A DNA stretch of 64,000 bases, taken from an uncultured Lachnospiraceae bacterium (lineage in GTDB: Bacteria > Bacillota > Clostridia > Lachnospirales > Lachnospiraceae). Below are positions 28,063-36,809 of this stretch, in pieces (positions within the stretch are counted from its first letter, which is position 1; each line of letters starts with the position of its first letter). The notes under the pieces were generated by a model that did no database searches, was not told the origin of the DNA, and worked only from the letters and a program-made list of their open reading frames with translations. A program made the position numbers and the translations under genes. The DNA lies in assembly GCA_947630805.1 (NCBI GenBank), contig CANRIV010000011.1, positions 1 through 64,000 of the forward strand, in the 5' to 3' direction.

Positions 28063-29895
28063 ATGATACGGGAAGATATTAGAAATATAGCAATTATTGC
28101 ACATGTCGACCATGGAAAGACAACATTAGTAGATGAATTGCTAAAACAGAGCGGAGTGTTCCGGGAAAATCAGGAAGTAGTAGAACGTGTCATGGATTCC
28201 AACGATTTGGAGCGGGAGAGAGGCATTACCATTCTCTCAAAAAATACAGCTGTTACTTATAAAGGGACAAAAATCAATATTATTGACACTCCCGGTCATG
28301 CCGATTTTGGAGGAGAAGTAGAGCGGGTCCTGAAAATGGTCAATGGCGTTATACTGGTAGTAGATGCTTTTGAGGGGGCAATGCCGCAGACAAGGTTTGT
28401 TTTGAAGAAGGCTTTGGAACTGAATCTTCCGGTTATTGTATGTATTAATAAAATAGACCGTCCTGAGGCAAGGCCGGAGGCAGTAATTGATGAAATTCTG
28501 GAATTATTCATTGATTTGGATGCGAATGAGGAACAGTTGGAATGTCCATTTGTGTTTGCTTCTGCAAAACAGGGATTTGCCACGATGGATTTGAATGAAA
28601 AATCAGATGATATGAAACCTCTGTTTGAGACAATTATAGATTATATTCCTGCGCCGCAGGGCAATCCGGATGCGGATACGCAGGTTTTAATCAGTACAAT
28701 AGACTATAACGATTATGTAGGCCGTATTGGCGTAGGAAAAATAGATAATGGGATGCTTAAAGTAAATCAGGATGTGGTATTGGTCAATCATCATGAGCCG
28801 GACAAGCAGAAAAAAGTGAAAATCAGCAAATTATATGAATTTGAAGGATTAAATAAAGTGGAAGTAGAACAGGCTACAGTAGGTGCGATTGTAGCAATTT
28901 CAGGAATTGCAGACATTCATATTGGCGATACAATCTGTTCTTTGGAAAATCCTGTGCCGATTCCGTTTCAGAAAATATCAGAGCCTACGATTTCTATGAA
29001 TTTTATGGTAAATGATAGTCCATTGGCCGGACAGGAAGGAAAATTTGTGACTTCCAGACATTTGAGAGACCGTCTGATGAGAGAATTAAACACGGATGTT
29101 TCTCTGAGGGTTGAAGAAACAGAGAGTACAGATTCTTTTAAAGTTTCCGGCAGGGGAGAACTGCATTTATCTGTACTGATAGAGACAATGCGAAGAGAAG
29201 GATATGAATTTGCCGTGAGCAAGGCAGAGGTTATTTATAAGGAAGATGACAGAGGAAAGAAGATGGAGCCGATGGAATTATGCTATATTGATGTCCCTGA
29301 CGAGTTTTCCGGTGCCATTATCGAAAAATTAAGCCAAAGAAAAGGAGAACTGCAGGGAATGGCACCGACAGGCGACGGATATACCAGATTGGAATTTGAG
29401 ATACCATCCAGAGGACTGATTGGTTACCGCGGACAGTTTATGACAGACACCAAAGGAAATGGTATTATGAATACTGTGTTTGACGGTTATAGCGAATTCA
29501 AAGGGGAAATACAGTATAGAAAACAGGGCTCTCTGATTGCCTTTGAAGCGGGGGAGGCAATTACCTATGGATTATATAATGCACAGGAGAGAGGAATTCT
29601 GTTTATCGGACCGGGAGAAAAAGTTTATTCCGGTATGATTGTGGGTCAGACATCCCGTGCAGAAGATATAGAAATCAATGTGTGTAAGACAAAGCATTTA
29701 TCCAATACCCGGACATCCAGTTCGGATGAGGCTCTTCGGCTGGTACCAAAAAAGGAACTGAGTCTGGAACAGGCGCTGGAATATATTGATACAGATGAAC
29801 TTCTTGAAATCACACCGGAAAGCCTGAGAATCCGAAAGAAAATATTGGATCCGACACTCCGCAAAAGAGCGAATATAAGAAAACAGCAGGGATAA
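28063..29895 (+). CDS. typA: Translational GTPase TypA/BipA
   Basis: A 610-residue ribosome-binding GTPase related to EF-G. G motifs are visible: AHVDHGKTTL (residues 14-23), ERGITI (switch I), DTPGHADFGGEV and NKID. The C-terminal TypA-specific region includes SRGLIGYRGQFMTDTKGNG. TypA aids ribosome assembly and stress adaptation. It is probably co-transcribed with yigZ. Its length is normal. Confidence 0.97.
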   Translation: MIREDIRNIAIIAHVDHGKTTLVDELLKQSGVFRENQEVVERVMDSNDLERERGITILSKNTAVTYKGTKINIIDTPGHADFGGEVERVLKMVNGVILVVDAFEGAMPQTRFVLKKALELNLPVIVCINKIDRPEARPEAVIDEILELFIDLDANEEQLECPFVFASAKQGFATMDLNEKSDDMKPLFETIIDYIPAPQGNPDADTQVLISTIDYNDYVGRIGVGKIDNGMLKVNQDVVLVNHHEPDKQKKVKISKLYEFEGLNKVEVEQATVGAIVAISGIADIHIGDTICSLENPVPIPFQKISEPTISMNFMVNDSPLAGQEGKFVTSRHLRDRLMRELNTDVSLRVEETESTDSFKVSGRGELHLSVLIETMRREGYEFAVSKAEVIYKEDDRGKKMEPMELCYIDVPDEFSGAIIEKLSQRKGELQGMAPTGDGYTRLEFEIPSRGLIGYRGQFMTDTKGNGIMNTVFDGYSEFKGEIQYRKQGSLIAFEAGEAITYGLYNAQERGILFIGPGEKVYSGMIVGQTSRAEDIEINVCKTKHLSNTRTSSSDEALRLVPKKELSLEQALEYIDTDELLEITPESLRIRKKILDPTLRKRANIRKQQG

Positions 29896-29929
29896 TATAA
29901 AAAAGATTGAATTCATTTGTGACATTTCC

Positions 29930-29958
29930 TTGAAAAATAGTAAGAGATGATATACAAT
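29930..29958 (+). promoter_or_regulatory. Sigma-A promoter for the gene at 30015
   Basis: TTGAAA, 17 bases, TACAAT, 57 bases before the ATG. Confidence 0.65.
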
Positions 29959-30014
29959 ATTTTATAATCCGACAAAAACCTTATGTAACATATTAAAAAC
30001 ATGGGGGTATTCCA

Positions 30015-31016
30015 ATGAATTATGATATGTTTACGAGAGAGATAAAAAAAGGTGTTGAAAAAATAGTACGGGAAAAGATAGGAGAGGGAATTGTAGTCAT
30101 ACGAAATGTCACAAAAAATAACAACGTACGAATGAAAGCCATCAGCATTATGCGAAAGGAGGAAAAAGCTACACCTACGATATATCTGAAAAATTATTAT
30201 AATGAGTATAAAAAAGGAAAAGAGATTGCAGACATATGTCAGGAAATATTTGATGTATATAAGAAGGGATTAAAAACATTTTGTTCTGATATTGATATCA
30301 GTGAGTTAAATAATTTTGATAAAATAAAAGGTAAAATATATTATAAACTGATTCACTATGAGAGAAACAGGAATTTACTAAAAGACGTACCCTATTTCAA
30401 ATTTTTAGATATGGCGATTGTGTTTTTTATTTTATTTTCGGCTGAGGAAGAGCAGCAGGCCACAGCGCTGATTCACAATCAGCATATGGCAGGATGGGGA
30501 ATTGATGTCATACAACTGAGAGATGTGGCTTTTTCAAATACATGGAACAAATTTCCTCCGGTTATTCAAAAAATGGAGGATATTATATCCGGAATGATTC
30601 TAAATGACATTATGGACGAGGAGGATGAAGATTTCTTTTCAGATGAAATCCGGGAAGACTGCAGGTATGGCGAATATACCTACCGGGAAGTGGAGCAGAT
30701 TATCAAAGAAGAGGTGGAACATCTGAAAGCGGACCGTGAGATGGAAATGTATGTATTGACCAACGCTATCAGAAATTACGGGGCGACATGTATTACATAT
30801 CCGGGATTGTTAAAAGATTTTGCAAGACAGCATGGAAAGGATGTGTATATTATTCCAAGTTCCGTGCACGAGGTAATTTTGATTCCTGATTATCAATGGT
30901 CGAAGGAAAAACTGGATGAGATGGTAGTGGAAGTCAATGAGACGGAATTGGATCCGGTCGATATTTTGTCTGACCATGTTTATATTTATAGAAGAGAAAC
31001 CCAGCAGATAGAATAA
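30015..31016 (+). CDS. Protein of unknown function (DUF5688-like)
   Basis: A 333-residue soluble protein whose features (MNYDMFTREIKKGVEKIV, PTIYLKNYYNEYKKGKEI, YVLTNAIRNYGATCITYPGLL and a C-terminal ETELDPVDILSDHVYIYRR) I recognise as the DUF5688 type, seen in many copies in Lachnospiraceae genomes. The function is unknown. It has a GGGGG ribosome site nine bases from the ATG and its own promoter and terminator, so it is a single-gene unit. The strongly conserved C-terminus may hold an active or binding site, but I see no known catalytic motif. Confidence 0.75.
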   Translation: MNYDMFTREIKKGVEKIVREKIGEGIVVIRNVTKNNNVRMKAISIMRKEEKATPTIYLKNYYNEYKKGKEIADICQEIFDVYKKGLKTFCSDIDISELNNFDKIKGKIYYKLIHYERNRNLLKDVPYFKFLDMAIVFFILFSAEEEQQATALIHNQHMAGWGIDVIQLRDVAFSNTWNKFPPVIQKMEDIISGMILNDIMDEEDEDFFSDEIREDCRYGEYTYREVEQIIKEEVEHLKADREMEMYVLTNAIRNYGATCITYPGLLKDFARQHGKDVYIIPSSVHEVILIPDYQWSKEKLDEMVVEVNETELDPVDILSDHVYIYRRETQQIE

Positions 31017-31025
31017 AGAAAAATA

Positions 31026-31098
31026 AAAAGCTGTTATATTTTTGCACGATGCTGTATTTTTCAAAATACGGCATGGAATAAATATAACAGCTCTTTTT
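31026..31098. terminator. Bidirectional terminator between the DUF5688-like gene and tRNA-Arg
   Basis: AAAAAGCTGTTATATTT pairs with AAATATAACAGCTCTTTTT. A second stem sits inside (ATGCTGTATTTT/AAAATACGGCAT). The symmetrical T tracts suit the two converging transcripts. Confidence 0.85.
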
Positions 31099-31099
31099 A

Positions 31100-31171
31100 T
31101 GCACCCAACGAGACTCGAACTCACATTACTGCCTCCGGAGGGCGGCGTTTTATCCATTAAACTATGGGTGC
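31100..31171 (-). tRNA. tRNA-Arg, anticodon CCG
   Basis: The minus strand folds as a cloverleaf: acceptor GCACCCA/TGGGTGC with discriminator A, D stem GTTT/AAAC, anticodon loop CTCCGGA with anticodon CCG after U33, variable loop TAAT, T stem GTGAG/CTCGT with loop TTCGAGT. CCA is not encoded. The anticodon stem CCGCC/GGCAG has one C-A mismatch at the second pair. The anticodon reads CGG codons for arginine. Confidence 0.88.
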
Positions 31172-31205
31172 ATGGAACAAAATAAATAATTGTTTCCGCT
31201 TGTCT

Positions 31206-31234
31206 ATTTTACATTAGAAAACAGGATTTAGCAA
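31206..31234 (-). promoter_or_regulatory. Sigma-A promoter for tRNA-Arg
   Basis: On the minus strand TTGCTA, 17 bases, TAAAAT, 35 bases before the mature tRNA end. Confidence 0.6.
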
Positions 31235-31268
31235 CCATATTTTGCATAAAAACAGAAGAGGGATTTTG

Positions 31269-31297
31269 TTGAACTTTCTATTATTTTTTGTTATTAT
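31269..31297 (+). promoter_or_regulatory. Sigma-A promoter for the membrane protein gene and thiN
   Basis: TTGAAC, 17 bases, TATTAT, 33 bases before the GTG start at 31331. Confidence 0.6.
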
Positions 31298-31330
31298 GTG
31301 TATATTAAGGATATAAGGAGATTATATATC

Positions 31331-32146
31331 GTGGATACGAAAGAAAATAAGTTGAGCAGTGAAGAATTGAATGATTTGCTCAAAGAAGTAGAATCTACGC
31401 ATAGGACAATGCGGACAGTCAATCCTCACAGAAAGAAAAAGCCGACAGTCAGAATCGACATGATTATTGCTGCTGTAGTAGCGTTGATTGTGGTAATAGG
31501 GATTGTTTTTTTGATTGCTCATTTTGTTGGAAAATCCAATAGCAATGCTAAAAAATCGTCTGATGAAAATCCATTGCAAGTAGAAAAATACGAAGAAATC
31601 TCTGATGTTGTTAAAAATTATTTAAATGCTTTTTTGATTGAAGATAATCAGAAACGGGCTCAGGTTATGGCACAGTATGTGGGAAATATGTATGATATCA
31701 ACAGCATAAAGCGAAAAGATTATGTTTCCAGTTACAGTGATATAGAATGTTATACAAAAGATGGTCCGTACGAAAATACATACATTGTATTTGCTTATTA
31801 TAATATGGGAATAAAAAATATTTCCACAAAGGCTCCATGTGTTGACAGAATGTATGTTGTCCGGGATACGAAGACAGGAAATGTATACATTCAAAACGCA
31901 GTAGGGTCCGATATTAAAAAATATATGGACGAAATTGAGAAAGACGCGGATGTACAGGATTTATTGGCAGATGTGAAAAAAGAATTTGACCAGGCAAAGG
32001 CTTCGGATCCTAATTTAAAAGCATTTTTTGATAAATTGGAAGCCGGAATCAAGAAAAGTAAGGAAACAACGGTACAGCAGACCACAGCAGCGCAGAAGGA
32101 AACAACAGCTCAGCCTGCTACAACTGCTCAGCCGACAAACCAATAA
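31331..32146 (+). CDS. Single-pass membrane protein with external domain and Thr/Gln-rich tail
   Basis: A 271-residue protein. The basic N-terminal 45 residues are cytoplasmic, one span lies near 47-68 (MIIAAVVALIVVIGIVFLIAHFV), then an external domain of about 150 residues and a low-complexity tail of Thr, Ala, Gln and Pro. The external part (YEEISDVVKNYLNAFL; YSDIECYTKDGPYENTYIVFAYY) looks like an NTF2-like fold by eye, but no family is certain. The GTG at 31331 is chosen over an ATG at 31298 because AAGGAG lies at 31315-31320. One base separates its stop from the thiN start, so the two genes are translationally coupled. Confidence 0.75.
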   Translation: MDTKENKLSSEELNDLLKEVESTHRTMRTVNPHRKKKPTVRIDMIIAAVVALIVVIGIVFLIAHFVGKSNSNAKKSSDENPLQVEKYEEISDVVKNYLNAFLIEDNQKRAQVMAQYVGNMYDINSIKRKDYVSSYSDIECYTKDGPYENTYIVFAYYNMGIKNISTKAPCVDRMYVVRDTKTGNVYIQNAVGSDIKKYMDEIEKDADVQDLLADVKKEFDQAKASDPNLKAFFDKLEAGIKKSKETTVQQTTAAQKETTAQPATTAQPTNQ

Positions 32147-32147
32147 T

Positions 32148-32762
32148 ATGAATGCAAAGTGTTATATCGTAGGTGCCGGAAATAATTCCGGCACCCATTT
32201 TTCTAAAAACAAAAATGAATATGTGATTGCCGCAGATGGTGGTCTGAAAGTTTTGGAGCGTTTGAATATTATTCCCGATTATATCGTGGGAGATTTTGAT
32301 TCCCTGGGATATGTGCCAAACGGTTGCAATGTCATATCACATCCTGTTATGAAAGATGATACAGATATGATGCTGGCAGTTGAAAAAGCATTGGAGCTGG
32401 AGGCAAAGGAAATTGAACTGTATGGCGGAACCGGAGGAAGAATCGAGCACACGATTGCCAATTTTCAGACCATGCTTTATGCTTCCAGGCACGGAATTGA
32501 TATAAAAATGATAGATGAAAAAAATATTTATAGAGTCATTACGGACCGGGAAATAAGACTAAAGAAAAAGGAAAAAGGTATTTTTTCTGTTTTTGCTCTG
32601 GGCGGTGCTGCCAAAAAAGTTACGATACAGGGGGCCTTGTATGCAATAAAAAATTTTACTCTGACAGAAGATAATCCCCGAGGTATCAGCAATGAGTTTA
32701 CTGGCAGCGAAGTTATCATTTCCGTAAAAGAGGGAAGTCTGCTGATTATTACAGAGTCGTAG
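32148..32762 (+). CDS. thiN: Thiamine diphosphokinase (thiamine pyrophosphokinase)
   Basis: A 204-residue enzyme that converts thiamine and ATP to thiamine pyrophosphate. Motifs IAADGGL, YIVGDFDSLG, KDDTDMMLAVEKAL and LYGGTGGRIEHTIANFQ are those of bacterial ThiN. The ATG at 32148 follows the previous stop by one base, so translation probably depends on coupling. With the riboswitch-controlled thiT downstream it forms a thiamine uptake-and-activation pair. Confidence 0.95.
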   Translation: MNAKCYIVGAGNNSGTHFSKNKNEYVIAADGGLKVLERLNIIPDYIVGDFDSLGYVPNGCNVISHPVMKDDTDMMLAVEKALELEAKEIELYGGTGGRIEHTIANFQTMLYASRHGIDIKMIDEKNIYRVITDREIRLKKKEKGIFSVFALGGAAKKVTIQGALYAIKNFTLTEDNPRGISNEFTGSEVIISVKEGSLLIITES

Positions 32763-32765
32763 GCT

Positions 32766-32807
32766 GCCTTCGGCAAGGCATTGTACAACAGAAAAGTTGT
32801 CGAAGGA
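32766..32807 (+). other. Nested intergenic hairpin after thiN
   Basis: CCTTCG pairs with CGAAGG and, inside it, ACAAC pairs with GTTGT around AGAAAA. A second fold, GCCTTCGGCAAGGC, competes for the left arm. No T tract follows, so it is not a standard terminator; it may be a repeat or RNA-processing site. Confidence 0.4.
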
Positions 32808-32887
32808 TAAGAGTAAAAAAAGAAAAAGAGCCTGTATTGACAGAAATATGGAAAAGAGATATACTTCTATGGAATTAAAAATAAAAT

Positions 32888-32976
32888 ATATTCGCTAGGG
32901 GCGCCATGCGCTGAGATAGACAATATGTCTTGTCCCTTATTACTTGATGCGGTTAGTACCGTCGTAAGGAAGCAGT
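32888..32976 (+). promoter_or_regulatory. TPP riboswitch (THI element)
   Basis: Conserved THI-box segments are present in order: GGGGCGCC then GCTGAGAT near 32898-32916, a variable P3 hairpin (AGACAATATGTCT), CCCTTATTACTTGATGCGG and TTAGTACCGTCGTAAGGAA. It lies about 115 bases before thiT. No T-tract terminator is seen between the aptamer and the gene, so control is more likely at translation initiation. With the hairpin upstream it accounts for the 330-base gap between thiN and thiT. Confidence 0.93.
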
Positions 32977-33092
32977 TATAGTAATTACAAGTATGTCTGA
33001 AAGAAAATAATAATTTATTTATGAAGCAGGCTTTATATTATATTGTTGAATGGATTCTCTGGCGATAAATGAAATCAAAGGAGGATTTTTTT

Positions 33093-33893
33093 ATGGAAAA
33101 AACGAAGACCACAGTAAAACTGACGGAATGTGCAATTATGATTGCTATGGCATTTATACTGAGTTTTATCAGTATTATACATATGCCGTTTGGAGGAGCT
33201 GTTACGGCAGCGAGCATGCTTCCGATTATTGTGGCAGGGTACCGCCACGGATTAAAGTGGGGACTGCTTTCGGGGTTTGCCTATAGCCTGCTCCAACTGT
33301 TGACAGGTTTATCTAATGTTTCCTATGCCACTACAGCGGCAGCTGCCGTAGCGATTATTTTACTGGATTATATTGTGGCATTTACTGTATTGGGATTGGT
33401 GGGGATTTTTCAGAGAAATCAGCATCAGATGTTAGTAATGACCTTGGGAACATTTGTCGTATGTTTTTTGAGATATCTGTGTCATTTTGTGACGGGATGT
33501 ACCGTGTGGGCGGGAGTATCCATTCCTTCTGCTGACGGTATGATTTATTCTCTTATTTATAATGCGGCATATATGATTCCTGAGACGGTAATCACAATTT
33601 ATGTCGCTGCATTGTTGTCTAATTCCCTTGATTTTAGAAGTGACAGACCTGCTGTAAAAAGAAAATCAACGAGAGTCGCTGCCGTATTAAATGGCGTTCT
33701 CGTGTTTGGAATTTCTGTTGTCATCGAGTTTCTTTATCTGTTTCAACAGATTCAGGGGGAAGATGGATTTGATATAACCCTAATCAGAAATACGAATTGG
33801 ATAACAGCACTTTTGATTTTGGTCATTGGCATCGGTGCGGGTATTATCGTGTATTGTCTCAGCAGAGTATTTATTAAGAAAAAAAATATATAA
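33093..33893 (+). CDS. thiT: Thiamine ECF transporter S component ThiT
   Basis: A 266-residue membrane protein with at least six spans. The N-terminal part LTECAIMIAMAFILSFISI and the region GLKWGLLSGFAYSLLQLL match the ThiT/YuaJ thiamine-binding S component, which works with a shared ECF energising module encoded elsewhere. CTVWAGVSIP and SADGMIYSLIYNAAYMIPE are in the thiamine-binding half. A C-terminal stretch of about 70 residues with an additional span is longer than usual. The start is the ATG at 33093, with AAAGGAGG at 33077-33084. The TPP riboswitch upstream confirms the substrate class. Confidence 0.92.
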   Translation: MEKTKTTVKLTECAIMIAMAFILSFISIIHMPFGGAVTAASMLPIIVAGYRHGLKWGLLSGFAYSLLQLLTGLSNVSYATTAAAAVAIILLDYIVAFTVLGLVGIFQRNQHQMLVMTLGTFVVCFLRYLCHFVTGCTVWAGVSIPSADGMIYSLIYNAAYMIPETVITIYVAALLSNSLDFRSDRPAVKRKSTRVAAVLNGVLVFGISVVIEFLYLFQQIQGEDGFDITLIRNTNWITALLILVIGIGAGIIVYCLSRVFIKKKNI

Positions 33894-33906
33894 AATAAAT
33901 GCGTAC

Positions 33907-33946
33907 AAAGACATTTGCAAAATAAAATTTGCAAGTGTCTTTTTTG
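33907..33946 (+). terminator. Intrinsic terminator after thiT
   Basis: AAAGACATTTGCAAA pairs with TTTGCAAGTGTCTTT around ATAAAA and ends in a T tract. Confidence 0.88.
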
Positions 33947-33993
33947 TATGTATGTGATACAATAGACAGGAAAAATTGTCGGGAGACAGCGTT

Positions 33994-34728
33994 ATGGATG
34001 GAAAAAGACAAAAAGCAGAAAAGCAAAGAGGGGAAAAAACACGTCTGAATCAGTTTTTGAGTGATGCGGGATATTGCTCCCGAAGAGAAGCGGACCGTCT
34101 GATTGTTGCAGGAAAAATCACAGTAAACGGACATACGGCAGTTTTAGGTGAAAAGGTAAGTGCGGATGATGTGGTAGAGAAAGATGGGAGAAGAATTCAA
34201 AGAGAACAGGAGCAGATTCTTTTGGCTTTTCATAAGCCGGTAGGCGTAGAATGCACTTCAGATTTGACGAATCCGGATAACATTATTGATTATATCGGAT
34301 ATAGAAAAAGGATATACCCAATCGGAAGGCTGGATAAAAATTCACAGGGACTGATTCTTCTGACCAATGACGGATATTTTGTAAATAAAATATTAAAAGC
34401 TTCTAATTATCATGAGAAGGAGTATATTGTGACAGTGGACAAACCGCTGACAGATGTGTTTCTTCAAAGAATGTCCTCCGGGGTACGGATTTTAAATCAG
34501 ATCACAAGACCGTGCACAGTGCGAAAAACAGGAAGATATCAGTTTCATATCGTGTTGACGCAGGGGTTGAACAGACAGATTCGCAGAATGTGCCTGGAAC
34601 TGGGATATAACGTCCAAAAATTGAAAAGAATAAGAATAATGAATATTGAGCTGGGAAATCTTCCTCTGGGAGCTTACAGAGATGTGACGGAAGAAGAATT
34701 GCAGACATTATTGAAGCATTTAAATTAA
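33994..34728 (+). CDS. rluF: rRNA pseudouridine synthase, RsuA/RluF type
   Basis: A 244-residue enzyme with an N-terminal S4 RNA-binding domain (TRLNQFLSDAGYCSRREADRLI) and a pseudouridine synthase domain with the catalytic Asp in GRLDKNSQGL (near residue 115). The combination LDKNSQGLILLTNDG and GLNRQIRRMCLELGYNVQKLKRIRI fits the RluF branch (23S rRNA), though RluB-like function cannot be excluded. The ATG at 33994 has GGGAG eight bases upstream; the TTG at 33976 is unsupported. It precedes the ligase gene by 8 bases. Confidence 0.88.
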   Translation: MDGKRQKAEKQRGEKTRLNQFLSDAGYCSRREADRLIVAGKITVNGHTAVLGEKVSADDVVEKDGRRIQREQEQILLAFHKPVGVECTSDLTNPDNIIDYIGYRKRIYPIGRLDKNSQGLILLTNDGYFVNKILKASNYHEKEYIVTVDKPLTDVFLQRMSSGVRILNQITRPCTVRKTGRYQFHIVLTQGLNRQIRRMCLELGYNVQKLKRIRIMNIELGNLPLGAYRDVTEEELQTLLKHLN

Positions 34729-34736
34729 AGGAATGA

Positions 34737-36704
34737 ATGGAGATGCCAATGGATAAACCAAAAAGAATTAAGGAATTGGTAGAAATTTTGAATCGGGCCG
34801 GCAGAGCATATTATCAGGAAGCGAATGAGATTATGACGAATTATGAGTATGATAGACTGTATGATGAATTGCTGGCACTGGAAAAAGAAACCGGCATAGT
34901 TCTGGCAAACAGCCCCACAGTAAATGTGGGGTATGAGGTGGTAAGCGAACTGCCAAAAGAGCGCCATGAGAGTGCTATGCTGTCATTGGATAAAACGAAA
35001 AATGTCGAGACACTGAAAGATTTTGTCGGAGAGCGGAAAGCTCTGTTGTCCTGGAAACTGGATGGCTTAACCGTCGTGCTTACTTATGAAGCGGGGAAAT
35101 TGAAAAAGGCAGTTACCCGTGGGACCGGACAGGTGGGAGAAGTTATCACAGCAAATGCAAAAGCGTTTCAAAATATTCCGTTGTCTATAGGCTACAAAGG
35201 AAAACTGACACTTCGGGGAGAAGCAATTATCAAATATTCTGATTTTGAAAAAATTAATCGGGAGATTCCTGAGACAGAATCTAAATACAAAAATCCAAGA
35301 AATCTTTGTTCCGGATCTGTCCGACAGCTGAACAGTGAGGTGACTGCAGAGCGCAATGTGAATTTTGTGGCATTTGCGCTTATCAGTGCAGAAGGAGTAG
35401 ATTTTAATAATTCTATGAATCGACAGCTCGACTGGTTGAGTGCTTTGGGATTTGAGACAGTAGAGAGAAAACTTATATCAGGAAATGAAGTGGCAGATAC
35501 AGTAAAATACTTTGCAGACAAAGTAAAGTCTTATGATTACCCTTCCGATGGTCTGGTATTGATGTATGATGATATTGCATATGGTCTTTCTCTGGGGACT
35601 ACTTCTAAATTTCCACGGAATGGAATTGCGTTTAAATGGGAAGACGAGCAGGCAGAAACGACATTAAAATATATTGAATGGAGTCCCAGCCGTACCGGGC
35701 TGATTAATCCGGTGGCGGTTTTTGAGCCGGTAGAACTGGAGGGAAGTAGAGTCAGCAGAGCCAGTGTGCACAATATCAGTATTATGGAAGAAATGAAACT
35801 GGGTGTAGGAGACCGCATTAAGGTGTATAAGGCAAACATGATTATTCCGCAGATTTCCGAAAATCTTACCAGAAGCGGTGTAAAAGATATTCCAAAATAT
35901 TGTCCGGCCTGTGGTGGAAAAACACGGATAAAAAATGAGAATGGCGTAAAAACATTATATTGTGAGAATAAAAATTGTTCTGCGAAACATATTAAGCTCT
36001 ATACGCTATTTGTGTCAAGGAATGGCATGAATATTGACGGACTTTCTGAGGAAACGTTGGAAAAGTTTATTGATGCCGGATATATCAAAGAGTTTGCAGA
36101 TATTTTCAAACTGGACAGATATAAAGAAGAGATTATAAATACACCCGGATTCGGTCAAAAATCCTATGAAAATCTGATGAATTCCATTCACCAGTCAAGA
36201 AAACCTGTACTGCACGCTTTACTCTACAGTCTTGGAATTCCAAATATCGGAGAGGCAAATGCAAAACTGATATGCCGATATTTTGATTATGATTTAGACA
36301 AAATACGTCATGCCTCGGTGGAAGAACTGACCCGGATAGATAATGTGGGTGAAATCATGGCAGAAAAATTTGTGGAGTATTTCAGGAAAGAAGAAAATAT
36401 TTCCAGACTTGACCATCTTTTGAAAGAAATTACAATTACAAAGCCGGAAGCTTCCCAGACTTTACAGTCTATGGCAGGACTTACATTTGTTATTACGGGA
36501 AATGTATTTCAATTTCCAAATAGAAATGCCGTAAAAGAATATATTGAGGCCAGAGGAGGAAAAGTCACCGGCTCGGTAACCTCTAAAACAAATTATCTGA
36601 TTAACAATGATGCAGCGTCTTCTTCCACAAAAAATAAAAAGGCAAAAGAACTGGAAATTCCAATTATTACGGAACAGCAATTTTTAGATATGTGGGGCGC
36701 ATGA
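34737..36704 (+). CDS. ligA: NAD-dependent DNA ligase, divergent LigA
   Basis: A 655-residue protein with the full LigA layout: Ia domain, adenylation domain with the KLDG nucleophile Lys (near residue 107), OB fold (VSRASVHN; VGDRIKVYKANMIIPQI), zinc finger (CPACG and CENKNC), helix-hairpin-helix region and C-terminal BRCT domain. Several near-invariant positions differ. The Glu two residues before the nucleophile is Ser (SWKLDG), RGDG is RGTG, and the Lys of the DGVVIKV motif is Met (DGLVLM, near 276). It may be a second, specialised ligase rather than the replicative one. The start may be 34737 or the ATG at 34749. It is probably co-transcribed with rluF. Confidence 0.9.
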   Translation: MEMPMDKPKRIKELVEILNRAGRAYYQEANEIMTNYEYDRLYDELLALEKETGIVLANSPTVNVGYEVVSELPKERHESAMLSLDKTKNVETLKDFVGERKALLSWKLDGLTVVLTYEAGKLKKAVTRGTGQVGEVITANAKAFQNIPLSIGYKGKLTLRGEAIIKYSDFEKINREIPETESKYKNPRNLCSGSVRQLNSEVTAERNVNFVAFALISAEGVDFNNSMNRQLDWLSALGFETVERKLISGNEVADTVKYFADKVKSYDYPSDGLVLMYDDIAYGLSLGTTSKFPRNGIAFKWEDEQAETTLKYIEWSPSRTGLINPVAVFEPVELEGSRVSRASVHNISIMEEMKLGVGDRIKVYKANMIIPQISENLTRSGVKDIPKYCPACGGKTRIKNENGVKTLYCENKNCSAKHIKLYTLFVSRNGMNIDGLSEETLEKFIDAGYIKEFADIFKLDRYKEEIINTPGFGQKSYENLMNSIHQSRKPVLHALLYSLGIPNIGEANAKLICRYFDYDLDKIRHASVEELTRIDNVGEIMAEKFVEYFRKEENISRLDHLLKEITITKPEASQTLQSMAGLTFVITGNVFQFPNRNAVKEYIEARGGKVTGSVTSKTNYLINNDAASSSTKNKKAKELEIPIITEQQFLDMWGA

Positions 36705-36809
36705 AATAATTCTGATAAAATAGTGTAAATATATTGAACAGTATTTCATAATATGATAAATATAAAGATAGTATTAAATTTCTAAAATAAATTTCAGGAG
36801 GATACAGAT

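Noticed and set aside
32766-32807. Terminator for thiN
   Set aside because: The stem is present but no T tract follows on either strand.
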